Positions 1-10,912 of a DNA stretch of 64,000 nt are shown here, piece by piece. Every line of letters begins with the position of its first letter. Within the stretch, counting starts at the first letter, position 1. Both the position numbers and the translations under genes were made by a program. This DNA is from Smallanthus sonchifolius (lineage: Eukaryota; Streptophyta; Magnoliopsida; Asterales; Asteraceae). Where the stretch lies: assembly GCA_023525975.1 (NCBI GenBank), contig CM042039.1, forward strand, positions 16,460,501 through 16,524,500, read 5' to 3'. The notes beneath the pieces are model-generated. The model was not told where the DNA came from. It worked only from the letters and a program-made list of their open reading frames with translations, and made no database searches.

Positions 1-2
1 CG

Positions 3-212
3 ATGTCCATCACAAATAACCCGGTGAAACATTCCAAAACTAAACATATAGAGATTCGCCATCACTTCATCCGTGATTGTGCTGAAAAGCATTTAATTGA
101 ACTTGTAAAAGTTCACACGGATGACAATCTTGCTGACCTTTTCACAAAGGCATTTGATTGATCCCGTTTTGAGCATCTTGTCAACTTGATAGGAATGTTC
201 AATCCTGAGTGA
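3..212 (+). pseudogene. RNase H C-terminus of E1 pol
   Basis: This is the last 70 codons of a copia polyprotein, reading from [18 protein letters not shown] to the terminal FNPE and a TGA stop at 210-212. The sequence matches the RNase H ends at 20753-20962 and 60479-60690 almost residue for residue. A TGA at 159-161 replaces the arginine codon of the AFDRSRFEH motif found in the sister copy, so the tail is broken. The rest of pol is left of the window. Confidence 0.9.
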
Positions 213-2410
213 AAAATTAATTTTTCTTAATTCAATTCAACTCATGGAAGTTAAACTTTAGTTTCTTTTTAAATTTTCTGTATAGTTCTTTTAAGTTTCA
301 AAAGATTTTACAAAAAACAAAAAAAAATAGAAAATGGAGAAAATTATAAAGTTAACTTGAGAAAAGAGGAAATGGTAGTACATCAGAAATGATCTAAATG
401 TCACAGACTGCTCATATGGGAAATAATTGCGTCATGCTTACTTAACTGTTTAGGTTATTATGTTTTTAATCTGCTTATTTACGAGTAATTTAAATTGTCA
501 GTAGGCTGTATGCGTCTTTGAATCACTAGTAGTGTGGAAACTAAATCTAAATTACAACTGTGATTTGAACCCATGTTTGCAAGTGTGTGTGTGTAAAAGA
601 ATAGAAAAGATCATTATCAGATATAGGATGTTAGATTTTGGCAATGATTTTCTTTTGAGGTCAGTTTCGGGTTATGTCGTTAGCACAATTAATGCGGTTT
701 ATCTCACTGCCCATACTCACAAGTATGCAAGGAGAGATTGAATCAACACATGTCTCTACATTAACCGTTGAGCATGTATTCACCCTTGAATCATTCCTGA
801 TTCATTGAAATCAAATCCAGATAAAAGTTGGATCCCCTTACCTTATTCAATCACCATATATATTATCCCGAATCATCATTCCATTATTCAATGTAGAAAA
901 TCATATGAAACCAAGACAACTGAATCACTCGATTCTGAATCTTATGATTCCTGATAATCCTTATGTATTCTGCTTGATTTTTCCTGTGCTAATAGATGTA
1001 ACTTCATTCTGAAAATTTAGAAAATCATTGGAAAAATCTTAGATGCCTTGAGATAATGCAATTTACATTAGTATAGCATATCAGTGGGGTACACATTGTA
1101 TATCTTATAAATAATACCTTAATACACAAGAATGTGATACAAAGATGCTTATAGTTTCAAATCTTATAATATTGTAAACTTGAATTACTTGTCTATATGC
1201 TTATTACGTATGAATAAAGAGTAATCCATGACATGATCCCATATTCTTTGATGTTTATTTTGTATCGTTTTTGCTAAAAGATAGCCTGATATGATCCTCT
1301 GCTCGTGTCTTTGATCAAAAATAGTTTGTGTGAATACTTGTATATTTCTATGAGAAAAGCTCAAAAATATTTTAAGTTTATGCATAGTTCAACTTTATTC
1401 AGAAAAGCCAAAAATATTTGTGTTTAACCTTCCTGAATTGTATTTGAAACCTCGTGATTGAATATTTTTATCTTGTTCGTTATTTGACTTAAAATCTTCA
1501 AAATTTGAGTTGAAAGTGTGCGCACATAAGGGTCTCTGCGTACTTGATAAGTGCGCATGAGGTAAACCCTGCGTACTTAACAAGTACGCAAGACTTAAGT
1601 CATGCGTACTTAGTAAGTACGCAGGAGTTAAGTCCTGCGCACTTAGTAAGTACGCACAACCAATATGCATTGGGTATAAATACAGGACTTAGAAAATTTT
1701 TTAGAGTTTATCACTTTCAAACCTTTTTCTCCTGTGATATTCCCTCCGGCCATTTTCCTCAAAAATTTTGAGTGTTCCAACCGGATTTTTCGTCCCACTC
1801 ATTGTTTACTCATCATCTAACATTTACTTGGTGAGAATCTCGGTCCGTATCATCCATTAAATCCCAAGTTTTTGACCGATTCATCGACGGTTTTGAGTGT
1901 GAAATTATTGACCTATTTTGGTGTTCTAAATACAAATTAAGACCTAAAACTTGTTAATAATCACTAATCGAAACCTATTGACTCCTAATTTGTCCTTAAC
2001 ATGGTTTGATTTTGGCCTTGACCCTCGATTGACCGTTGTTTCCACTGGTCGTCATCTAGGTCGGGTTTAGCAGTTAGTTGCGGTGGATAGTGGTCCCATT
2101 GGTCGTAATCAAGTATTTCGACCTTGTGGTGACCATAATCCACGACAACGCCTCACTTCTGTTTGAAATTTGAGATTTCTGAATTTTGGCTAAGTACAAG
2201 TCTTGCGCACTTAACAAGTACGCAAGAAGTAATTCCTGCGTACTTGTTAAGTACGCAAGAACAAACTAGCAAGTACGCAGGACAGACACTTAGCAAAAAT
2301 TCCTAAGTCTGAAATTCACTTCATTGAGTAACTGCTATACTGAGTCATGTTTATCCATTTCCAATGATACGTGTTGTTCTGATTATGTTTTCTGTGTGTT
2401 TTTGCAGATC
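213..2410 (+). other. E1 spacer between pol and accessory ORF, with palindrome arrays
   Basis: About 2.2 kb with no gene. It is homologous to 20963-24399 and, reversed, to 58304-60478, so it is a regular part of family A. Two clusters of short palindromes lie at 1536-1658 and 2201-2282. The right edge ends in a pyrimidine-rich stretch and CAG (2405-2407) that resembles an intron acceptor three bases before the accessory ATG. Short open frames across the palindromes encode repeating YLxSTQ peptides and are not genes. Confidence 0.75.
1536..1658. repeat. Palindrome array in E1 spacer, 33 bp period
   Basis: Four units of the form GCGTACTT, two to four bases, AAGTACGC begin at 1538, 1571, 1604 and 1637, exactly 33 bp apart. 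Some arms carry GCGC in place of GCGT. A second cluster with the same unit follows at 2201-2282. Confidence 0.95.
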
Positions 2411-5400
2411 ATGGCTCGGGCGTTTTCTAATGAATTCAACCTGTTAGCTAACACTGAACCAGAATGGAAGGGTGCAGCGTTGCAGTACAGAGACATAGTT
2501 GATTTCTTGAACCGTTCAAGAATCAGCTACGCCATTTCTGCTGACCCGATCGTGTCAAGACCCTATCTCGAACAATTCTGGGAGACGGCGGAGCACGACT
2601 ACACGATAACCCCCAATGTCATAAGGGCTACCGTTGCTGGTCAGGCTATCGCTTTTTCTGAAGACACCATAAGAAGGGTCCTGCAGTTCAGATACCTTGC
2701 TACCGACCCGACAGCCTATCCAGACTACTTTGTGGATGGGTATTGGAGGCAACGAATGGGATACGTCGGAGCAAGGGACTATGCTTCTTATAAAAAGATG
2801 TGGGTATTAGACCAATGGCGGTATTTCGCCCACGTCATGATCGTGTGCATCTCGTCTAGGAAAGCTGGGAAAGATGCCATGGGTCATGACCTTGCAGCAG
2901 CCATGGTCGGCCTTTCTCTCAACAAGGGCTACAACTTCTCCCGCTACATCTTTAAGGCCATCAACGACCAGATCAGCACAGCGGAGAGGTTTCGGTTCTT
3001 GTTATACCCTCGGTTTGTGTAACTTTTGATAAATGACGCGTTGCCAAACCTTCCTGCTATAGGGGAGAGACTGCAAGTCAAGCGGGTGGACAAAAGAGTA
3101 TTTGCTCAATTTCTGAAGCCAGGCAGTGTAGAACCTACCCCTGTGCACACAGAACTCTTTGGCCACCTTCTAAATGAAGCATATGTGGCACCTGAAAACT
3201 GGAGATGGTACAGCCACGACTCGGAACCTAAACTGAGTGAGCACTCCGATGAGCAACATGAACAACACGATGAGGAGAATGAAAGTGATGATGGATCGTC
3301 TGAGGATGGAGACGACGAAGGCGGTAATGGTGGTGCTGAGGAATCCGATTCAGAAGCAACAGAATCAGATTCTTTTGATTCCGATGACGCACCATCACAG
3401 GCACACCCCAGGAGATCGGCACAAGTAACCCTACCTGAGTCGTCCTCCAAAAGGAAGCGACAAAGCTATCCCCAGGGTAGTAGAGGTCCCATCTGACTCT
3501 GACGCTGCTCTACAAAGACAAAGACGAGAGCGTGTTCATAAGATCAGAGGAGATAGGCAAGAGGTTGCTATCCCCAGGGTAGTAGAGGTCCCGACTGTGC
3601 AGCAAGTACAAGTTCCAGCTGCCAGTCCAGATTCAGCCTCTACCCCACCAGAACAACGATTGTACTGAAGGAGGAGAAGGCCACAATTTCAAGCTGATGT
3701 GGCAGTGACGACAGTCACAGAGGAGGTTCCTGTGAAGGTGACCCTCCCTACAACATCCGTCAGGTGGCGGTGACTACTCCAATTGTTACGGAGTCTGTCA
3801 CCATCACCCCTACCATAACACCCACTCCCATCATCTCATCCCAAATCCCAACACCCACCATTGATCCTCAAAGTCAAGCCTTCACTTATGAAGATTTCTC
3901 ACAAGGGTTTGACTTTGGTACCATCTTCTCCTCCCCTATCCATAATGTCGAAGCATCATCGTCTAGGCATCCTGATCCGAATGAGGCAAGGATCGATGTG
4001 CTAGAAACCCAAGTTGCTGGACTGCTGAAGACTATTCAGAAGTCAAAGGAGGAATCTGATGCTCAACAAGCACAGATTAACTCACTGGCCGATGAAGTTA
4101 GGATTCTACATAGCCAGAGAACGGGGACTAATGAGCAACTGAAGAATGTAATGGCACAGAATGAGCTATTAATGAAGATAAATGAAATGATTCTAGGCCA
4201 CAGAACGTCACTTGAGCTAAGGCTGGATTTACAAAGAAAAGAGCACGAAGCGATGGTCAAATTAGTTGCATAACTGACCAAGAAGCTTGATGCTCAGGGG
4301 GAGAAAGAGAAAGAGAAGGAGAAGGAGAAAGAGAAAGAGAAAAAGAAAGAAAAGAAATCCACTGGTGCTGAGCCTTGTCATCCAGTCGACTTGACTAAGG
4401 ATGACGATAAAGACAAGGATCCTGAAGCCGGTCCTAGTGGAGGTGAGCACCAAGCTTTGGCAATTGTGCCCATCTCTGCTATTCCAATGGCTAAGGGGGA
4501 GTCTACTCAGCAAAAGGGTGGTGATACCTCTGGTGGTGGTGGTGATAAAGGGAAGTCAGCAGCCGAGGTGCTCAAGGACTTATCTGATGATGAGATCCAT
4601 TATCTAGAGCCTGACTATTCAAAAGAAGCATAGATCGATGCTCTCTTCAATCTAGAACAATGAGAGATCGACTCTGGTGATGACTGGAATGATGACGATG
4701 AAGACGTGGTGATAGAGATTCCCAAGTGTGACGGGGAAGGAGAGTACGAGCTAGAAGATGGAGAGATCTTTGAAGTTCCATCCTTCGACGCTCTGCTCGA
4801 AACAGGTTCAGTCGACCAGGCTAGTAATGTAGAAGCCTCGACTGAAGCCTCCCTAGTTGACCCTGAACCTGTGGACCCAGAGGCACCGAAAGATACAGAC
4901 ATGCCTTCTACCTCATCAAAGGGTCCTGCTCCTGTGTGGCAAAAAACGTCTATCATAGACAAGCACGGAGCAACAGGGATGATCTTGGCTGTAAGGTTCG
5001 AGGAGGACAAGCAGTTGTTCGCTATTAAAAGATCTGGGGGGGTTCAATACTTGAAACCCACCAGTGAAGCGTTCAGCTCCTTGCCCAAATACGACCTTGT
5101 GAACCTAGCAAACCGAGAGCTACTGGGTAAGTGTAATCATGCAGTAGCGATGGGTTTGTGGGTGGTTTTGCAGTGTGAAGAAAGATCTGGGAAGTTTGAA
5201 ATGTTCAAGCCTCAGGTGCCCAAGAGAGTCAAGGATAAGCACGATGTGCATCCTGTGACTAAGAAGCACTTAAATAAATTGGTATACAAGCCAGTGCGAT
5301 GTGAAACTAAGATTCCCCTGAGCAAGTTATCTCAGGATATTCTTGGTGACATGTGGTACTGGTACGTAGATCCAAAGACGGGCGAGGCTGTGATTATGGG

Positions 5401-5626
5401 AAAGGGACGTTCCGAAAGTGGGAACATAGTGCCAAAAGAACTGATCAGAATATTTGATGAAGTCTGCTTCATCAACTTTTCTGTGAAAGATCTGGAGGTA
5501 CTAGCAGAACGCTATTGTGTCCACACGGACGAATGGACAAAGCTCCTTGCTTCTAAATATGACAAGGTGATCAAGTTCTGCCTTGAATACAAGAAGAAGA
5601 TGGAAGCTAAGGATGGACGGCTGTGA
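2411..5626 (+). pseudogene. E1 env-position accessory ORF (broken)
   Basis: A long ORF between pol and the 3' LTR, about 1070 codons from ATG 2411 to TGA 5626. Regions in order: an N-terminal globular part with FLNRSRISYA and FWETAEHD (from residue 30); an Asp/Glu/Ser-rich stretch (about 270-330); a Pro/Thr-rich part; a heptad-like coiled coil (about 525-605); a Lys/Glu tract; then two copies of a W/Y..D...LP..DL module near residues 855-900 and 980-1035. No signal peptide or membrane helix is apparent. It is broken by TAA at 3020, a frame change near 3470, TAA near 4270 and TAG near 4630. It is known by position as the Sirevirus env-like gene; function is unknown. Confidence 0.8.
3469..3493 (+). 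repeat. 25-bp templated insertion in E1 accessory ORF
   Basis: The run beginning CTATCCCCAGGG and ending AGAGGTCCC at 3469-3493 is repeated at 3569-3593. In sister copies the first site holds different Ser/Glu codons and the second holds this sequence. The first copy therefore looks like filler copied from 100 bp downstream, and it shifts the frame. Confidence 0.75.
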
Positions 5627-5674
5627 AGACTGAAGATTGAAGACTGAAGACGATGAAGATCCCGAGCTGTTGTC

Positions 5675-5683
5675 AAGGGGGAG
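5675..5683 (+). promoter_or_regulatory. Polypurine tract of E1
   Basis: AAGGGGGAG lies two bases before the LTR TG and is the expected plus-strand primer site. The same string precedes the 3' LTRs at 27579 and, reversed, at 10857. Confidence 0.85.
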
Positions 5684-5685
5684 TT

Positions 5686-6216
5686 TGTTGAAGCACTTTC
5701 CTGTGACAACACTCTGGATAGAGTCTTAGTTTGTATTTTCATGTCTGTAATTGTCTTTGTATGTAAAAGTCTTTATGTATTAGTTTATCGAGTTGTATTT
5801 ACTTTTACATATTGAATGTTGCATTTCTTTCTAAGTGTTTTGCGCACTTACATGTGCGCAGGAGAAAGCTCTTGCGTACTTAGCAAGTACGCAAGAATAC
5901 CTTTACGTACTTGTTAAGTACGCAAGAGCATTTTTCCTTGCGCACTTGCTAAGTGCGCAGGCATCAGGTCAGGTATAAGTAGGATAGGTTGACAGAAGTT
6001 AAGTACGCAGGCATTATAGCAAATACGCAAGTTGTAAATTCAGTACTTCTCTCTGTAACCTTCAAGTGTTTATAATACAAAAGAACGTTTAAAGTGATTC
6101 TCTTGTTGGTTTACTTTGTTTAGTTTGACTCTCCACCTAGTCACGGGCATTCCGCACCCGGTTCGACTAGTATACCCACTTGCATGTGACGATCCGCCAC
6201 ACCCGAGGGACCTACA
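5686..6216 (+). repeat. 3' LTR of E1 (family A)
   Basis: The LTR starts TGTTGAAGCAC and ends GGGACCTACA, 531 bp, homologous to the family A LTRs at 13500, 27579, 10336 and 34636. It holds a palindrome array at 5841-5961, with units mixing GCGTACTT and GCGCACTT arms. The next element starts seven bases after its end. Confidence 0.9.
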
Positions 6217-6223
6217 ACCAATC

Positions 6224-9197
6224 TGTCACACCCCAACCGACGACGGATTATACGTCAAGGCGGACACGGTTGTTCAAAAGCACAAGGTTGACTATTAAAA
6301 TTGGAATATTTCCTTAATAACTTTCAAAGGTTCAAATACAAGAAAAGGAAACACAAAGTTCAACAAAACATAACAAAAATATAAGATTAAATTGATAAAT
6401 CCTCTAAGTCCAAAGCATCCTATATGATCACAAGAAAACCTCAAACTTGAGCACCTGAAACATGTTAAGTAAACTGCCAACTAAAAATAGTTGGTGAGAT
6501 ACAAAGGTTTTGACACGGTTTAACAAAGTCTTTGAAAGTTTACAATTCACTATGTACATGCATTTAAGGTATAAGTGTGAGAAACAAAGAAGTTTAAATA
6601 TTTTACATATCAATCCTTCCAACCAAGATTAGGCATAACCCGAACATTACCCTTAAAGTATAGGTCCAATAACAATCACCATGGGCTCCCCCCGAAGGGT
6701 CAATCAAACTAGGTGGATTGGTCAAATACAATAGATCTTGTATTATCACTGTAGGCTCGATCAAAGTTAGTGAGTATGCTATAGTTAAGTCTAATTTAAG
6801 CATGTAAGTCTCAAAACACATAACACAATGAAAAACATATAGACATAGTTGTTTATGAATTGTATAAGTCTAAAAGTTTCATACATGTTTCACCACAAGT
6901 TTATAAACAAAAAACAAACCAAAAAGGGGCTAAGTATACTCACTTGGAATGATGAAAGAGTTCCCAACAAGGATTAACTGTAGTAAAGCCTCGAGGAAGA
7001 ATATCATCACAACAAGCCTAAATAACAAAGTCTAAAGTTCAAAGTTTGATCCTAAAAGTTTATAGCAATGGATCTAGGTTCTAAGATTAACTAGGGTTCC
7101 AATGGGAGGCGGGAATGATTGAGTTATTTAAATAGGTTTTATAAAGTTTAATAAAAATTCTAAATAAGGTTTCAAATAACTGAGACAAGCCTTGAAATGT
7201 CAAAGTTTATTAAATTTATAGCTTAAAATAATTATCTAAAATGATTTAAGATTATTAATTACACATGATAGGTAATAATAATTCTAAGTTTTATAAGTAT
7301 TTATAAATAATAATGAAATGATAAATAAGTGAAAGAATAACTAATATAAATAGTTAATACAAATAAGACTAAATAATAACTATTTAAAGGGATTAATCAG
7401 TTTCTAATTAAAATACATAATATAAATCATTTAAGATTAATCTAAAGTATTAAATTATGAAGTGTTTGTTTTATAAAAGTAATCTTGTATTTTCCTTAAA
7501 TAATATTTAGAATGTGTTTAAAAGTTTAAATAAATAATATACAAGTATAAGTTTATAAAATGTTAAATATGGTTTTTTTTTAAATTATAGGTGTATAAGT
7601 ATTTTAAATAAAGTTTATATTTTCATTATAAGTTTATAAATGTCTTAATTTAAAGTTTCTGTTTCATTTTATAAAGTTTATATAATTTTTCTGATTTAAA
7701 ATAAAAGAATGTATATTTGTTTTCTGTTTTAATTAAATAAATAATTAAGTTTTGAGTTTTAAATCAATTATAAATTTTATAAAATGTATAAGTTTATAAG
7801 CTTTCCTGATTTCTAAAAATATAAGTTTAATAAACTTTTCTGATTTTATAAAACTAATATATGTTTTCTGTTTAATTAAAGTTTATAATTAATATTAAAG
7901 TTTAAAACAAAAGAATTTAATTAATAAGGAAAATAACTAGCTAATTGAGTTTTCTGATTTTATAAAATAGTTTCTGTTTAAAATATAAGTTTTATAAAAG
8001 TTTAAGATATTTTTTTATAGTTTTTAAGTATTTAAACTAATATTAAAGATTAAATTCCTTTATAAGTTTTAGTTAAGTTTATTTAAATAAAATGTTTTCT
8101 GGGAATAAAAGTATAAACAAAAATCAGTTTTATGTTTATAAAAATATAACAGATTTTATAAAATTAATTGGAAATATTAAAACTGATTGAAAAAACTTAA
8201 AAGGACAAAACTCAAGCCGGCCGGATTCGAACCCGGGCCGCCTGAGTCCACACACACACACACGAACAAACCACCCACCTACGGGCCTCGTTAGGTTTTA
8301 TACGAAAAAGAAAATAGATAAACAAAATCCCAAAACACCCCTAATTCCCGTATGAACCCTAGAATAAAAAATACTTAAATACGAATCGATTAACCCTCTA
8401 TCAATGTAAATTGCCAGAGGGCTATTGATCTTTGGATGAAAACGAAGCTTTTGGTAATTAGAATTACCTGATATGATGTCGAAATGAGAGAGAACGGGTT
8501 CGAGCTTCAGGAGCGGCTGTCCAAGAATCAATCGAACAATGCGGTTGCAGATCTATGAAATTGAGAGTTCAGATAGTAAAAGGGAGGTGTCGCGAAGGTG
8601 TCTGGGTCGATGTTTATAGCCAATTCCAGTGTTAAATGCTCGAACGGTTGGGAAGATTTTGGGTGAATAAAGCGAATTCAAATTCGAACCACGCATGTGT
8701 TAGATTTGAATTTGAGCATTGAAGTATCTTGGGTTTGGGTCGCACGCTCTAAGGGAAGCTCGAGGAGCATTGAATCGGCCGAATACGCATTTTTGATCAT
8801 TCGGGGGTGAAAACCGGGCTCAGAAGGATTCGAACCTGAGACTGATTTCCAATTCGGAGTTTAGTCAAATTGCACATTGGTCCCTGATGTTTCAAGACGT
8901 TATTATTTTAAGCCCAAAATAAGATTTTTTTTGTTTAAAACAAGTTTCAGAAGTTGACAGCTTTGGTCCCTTGACTTTATAAAACAAATAATATGTTTTA
9001 TTTTTTTAATAAAATTCAACTAAGTTTTTATAAGTTTTACACCTTATTATTTTATAATTTTCTAAAATAATTTAGGTTTAAAATTTATAAATTTAAGTAT
9101 AAGTTTAATAATTATATTATTCTAATGAATATAAACTTATAAATTTTTAAGAATTATATATACTTTATTTTTATAAGATATATATACATATGTTTAG

Positions 9198-9239
<42 letters not shown>

Positions 9240-9454
9240 TTTAACTAAAACAGATTTTTCTCAAATATATACCAAATTTAATTTATTATTTAAGAAAATG
9301 GACTTGATAAGTTTTCCAGATTTTAAATCAATAACACGTGCATGAATTATGAAAAGTTACGTTCATGGAATTTCAATGGATAGGTTACACAAGGAATAGA
9401 ATTTCAAAACAATACATTGGAAAGTCGATACATCGGAAAATCCCGGATATTACA
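6224..9454 (-). mobile_element. Solo LTR of a Tekay-like gypsy element
   Basis: Read on the minus strand it starts TGTAATATCC and ends GGTTGGGGTGTGACA, the ends typical of plant chromovirus LTRs, with TG...CA and 3231 bp between. No gag, pol or second LTR follows, so it is a solo LTR. A TATA-like GGCTATAAAC lies near 8620 on the minus strand. The interior is very AT-rich (about 7130-8170 and 8970-9300). Flanks are CCAATC and CCAGTC, an imperfect duplication, which makes the exact ends slightly uncertain. Confidence 0.75.
9199..9239. repeat. (TA)n(TG)n microsatellite
   Basis: A run of TA repeats passes directly into TG repeats inside the solo LTR. Confidence 0.95.
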
Positions 9455-10330
9455 CCAGTCCCTTTTTAATAGAAACAACCCGAATTTCTTCTCCAATCAG
9501 CAGTAAAATCAACGATTTCACGAAGAAACAGTAGTAATTTCTTGATTCTCCAGTAGAAAAACGATGAACATCTCAAATCCTTCGTCTTGAATCGTTGATA
9601 TAAAAAACCGAGCCATGAATGACTTGTTCTTGCATTCCTGCTAAGTACGCAGGTTTTTGATAATTCGAGGGTGAAAACCAATTGTAAGTCCCAATTCTCT
9701 TGGATATTCGATTAACACACAATAATGACTATGATATCAAGTCTCACAATCAATAGGCAGAAAACTATTGATTATGTTGATTCAAGAACTCGAACTCAAT
9801 GTAAAACCACTTGGATTAATCAAGAGAATTACAAAGAAACAAAATCAAAACCGCTAATACTCTACATGGTTTTCCAACTTGTCTAACACTCTGATTGTTC
9901 TTGATTTTAAAGTGCAAGGTCGTAAAACCTTTTTAATCAAACTTATCTTGAAACTTGTACGTCTTTATCCAAGCGGATTTTGATAAGCTAAAGCTTGGTT
10001 AATATTGGTAAGATCGTACATCTTTATACGAGCTTGTTAGGAACGGTACGTCTTTATACATGGTCCCATTGTTGCAAAAGTCTAATCACTCTTTTAATAA
10101 AAATAAACGTATTTAAGTTTGATGTCTTAAACCAACTCGGAGATAGATCTTAAATATAAGAATGTACGGATTTATTAAAGAATTGAGGGTAATGATATCC
10201 CTAGCTGGGAGTCTTACTATTTTATTATTAAGGAACATAATTCGTGAACCAAATGTTGTGAGAATGAGGCTCTAGCGGTGTACCGTTCACACATTTGTAT
10301 TAGTTATACCATCGGATTAGTTAGCATAAC
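9455..10330 (+). repeat. Probable left half of gypsy G 5' LTR, start not placed
   Basis: No gene is seen. The stretch ends at the target duplication ATTAT of H and resumes at 35153, which leads into a gypsy primer site, so at least its right part is the 5' LTR of G. The left border is unclear. About 9622-9655 matches part of a family A LTR (compare 10621-10655), and about 9650-9680 resembles 8795-8820 of the neighbouring solo LTR, so the first 200 bp may be scrambled fragments. Confidence 0.45.
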
Positions 10331-10335
10331 ATTAT

Positions 10336-10857
10336 TGTAGGTCCCCGGGTGTCTCGGATCGTTACGTGCGAGTGTGTGACAAGTCGAACAGGGTGCGGAA
10401 TAACCGTGACTAGGTGGCGAATCAAACAACAGCCAGTAAACCGACAACAAAACCAGAGTCACTTTAAACTTCGTCTATTATCAATATCAGCCGATTACAA
10501 GCTGGAGAATAAATGCGTACATACCAACTTCTACAACCAGCTATATATACTAACAGACCCGATGCCTACGCACTTAATAAGTGCGCATGACTTTGTTCCT
10601 GCGTACTTAGCAAGTACGCAGACTTGTTCTTGCATTCTTGCTAAGTATGCAGGTTATACAACCTTCGCACTTGCTAAGTGTGTACAACACTTACAAAGAC
10701 GATTCCAAGACTAAGTACTTACATACATGATTACAACTCCATAAACCAATACATACAAATTTAGAAATAAAAGTACAAATACAAGTACAAATACAAAAGA
10801 ACAATACAAAAGCAATGACATCATCCAGAGTGTTTGTCACACAAACGTGCTCCAACA
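10336..10857 (-). repeat. 3' LTR of H (family A)
   Basis: 522 bp, TG...CA, starting TGTAGGTCCCCGGG on the plus strand and ending CGTGCTCCAACA. The palindrome array lies at about 10565-10690. The partner LTR is 34636-35147. Confidence 0.92.
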
Positions 10858-10868
10858 AACTCCCCCTT
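10858..10868 (-). promoter_or_regulatory. Polypurine tract of H
   Basis: AACTCCCCCTT on the plus strand is AAGGGGGAGTT on the minus strand, directly beside the LTR. Confidence 0.85.
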
Positions 10869-10912
10869 GACAACAGCTCTGGATTGTCTTCGATCTTCAA
10901 GCTCCTTCAGCT

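Larger units (their letters stand above)
1..6216 (+). mobile_element. E1: 3' part of a family A Sirevirus-like copia element
   Basis: The window opens inside RNase H of a Ty1/copia element and continues through a 2.2 kb spacer, a long accessory ORF, a polypurine tract and one LTR. The same order is seen in full in the element at 13500-28085 and in mirror image at 56132-64000. Sirevirus assignment rests on the gag/pol type of the sister copies, their tRNA-Met primer site and a long extra ORF downstream of pol. The 5' half lies outside the window. The coding parts are broken by stops, so this copy cannot act on its own. Confidence 0.9.

Noticed and set aside
1395..1771. ORFs encoding repeated AYLLSTQ-like peptides across palindrome arrays on both strands
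   Set aside because: They arise because 33 bp is a multiple of three, so any open frame through the array repeats every 11 codons. They occur in all copies wherever arrays lie and on both strands, with no start context or homology.
3106..3450. Minus-strand Ser-rich ORF opposite the E1 acidic region (and similar ones at 25094, 57175, 4615)
   Set aside because: They are antisense shadows of the Asp/Glu/Ser codons in the accessory ORF; they have no independent support.
2411..5626. Naming the accessory ORF an envelope protein
   Set aside because: Only the position fits. I see no signal peptide, membrane helix or envelope-like Cys pattern, so I describe it as an env-position accessory ORF.
6224..9454. 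AT-rich block as a matrix attachment region or centromere satellite
   Set aside because: The ends are those of a Tekay-like LTR and the block is its AT-rich interior; there is no tandem satellite period.
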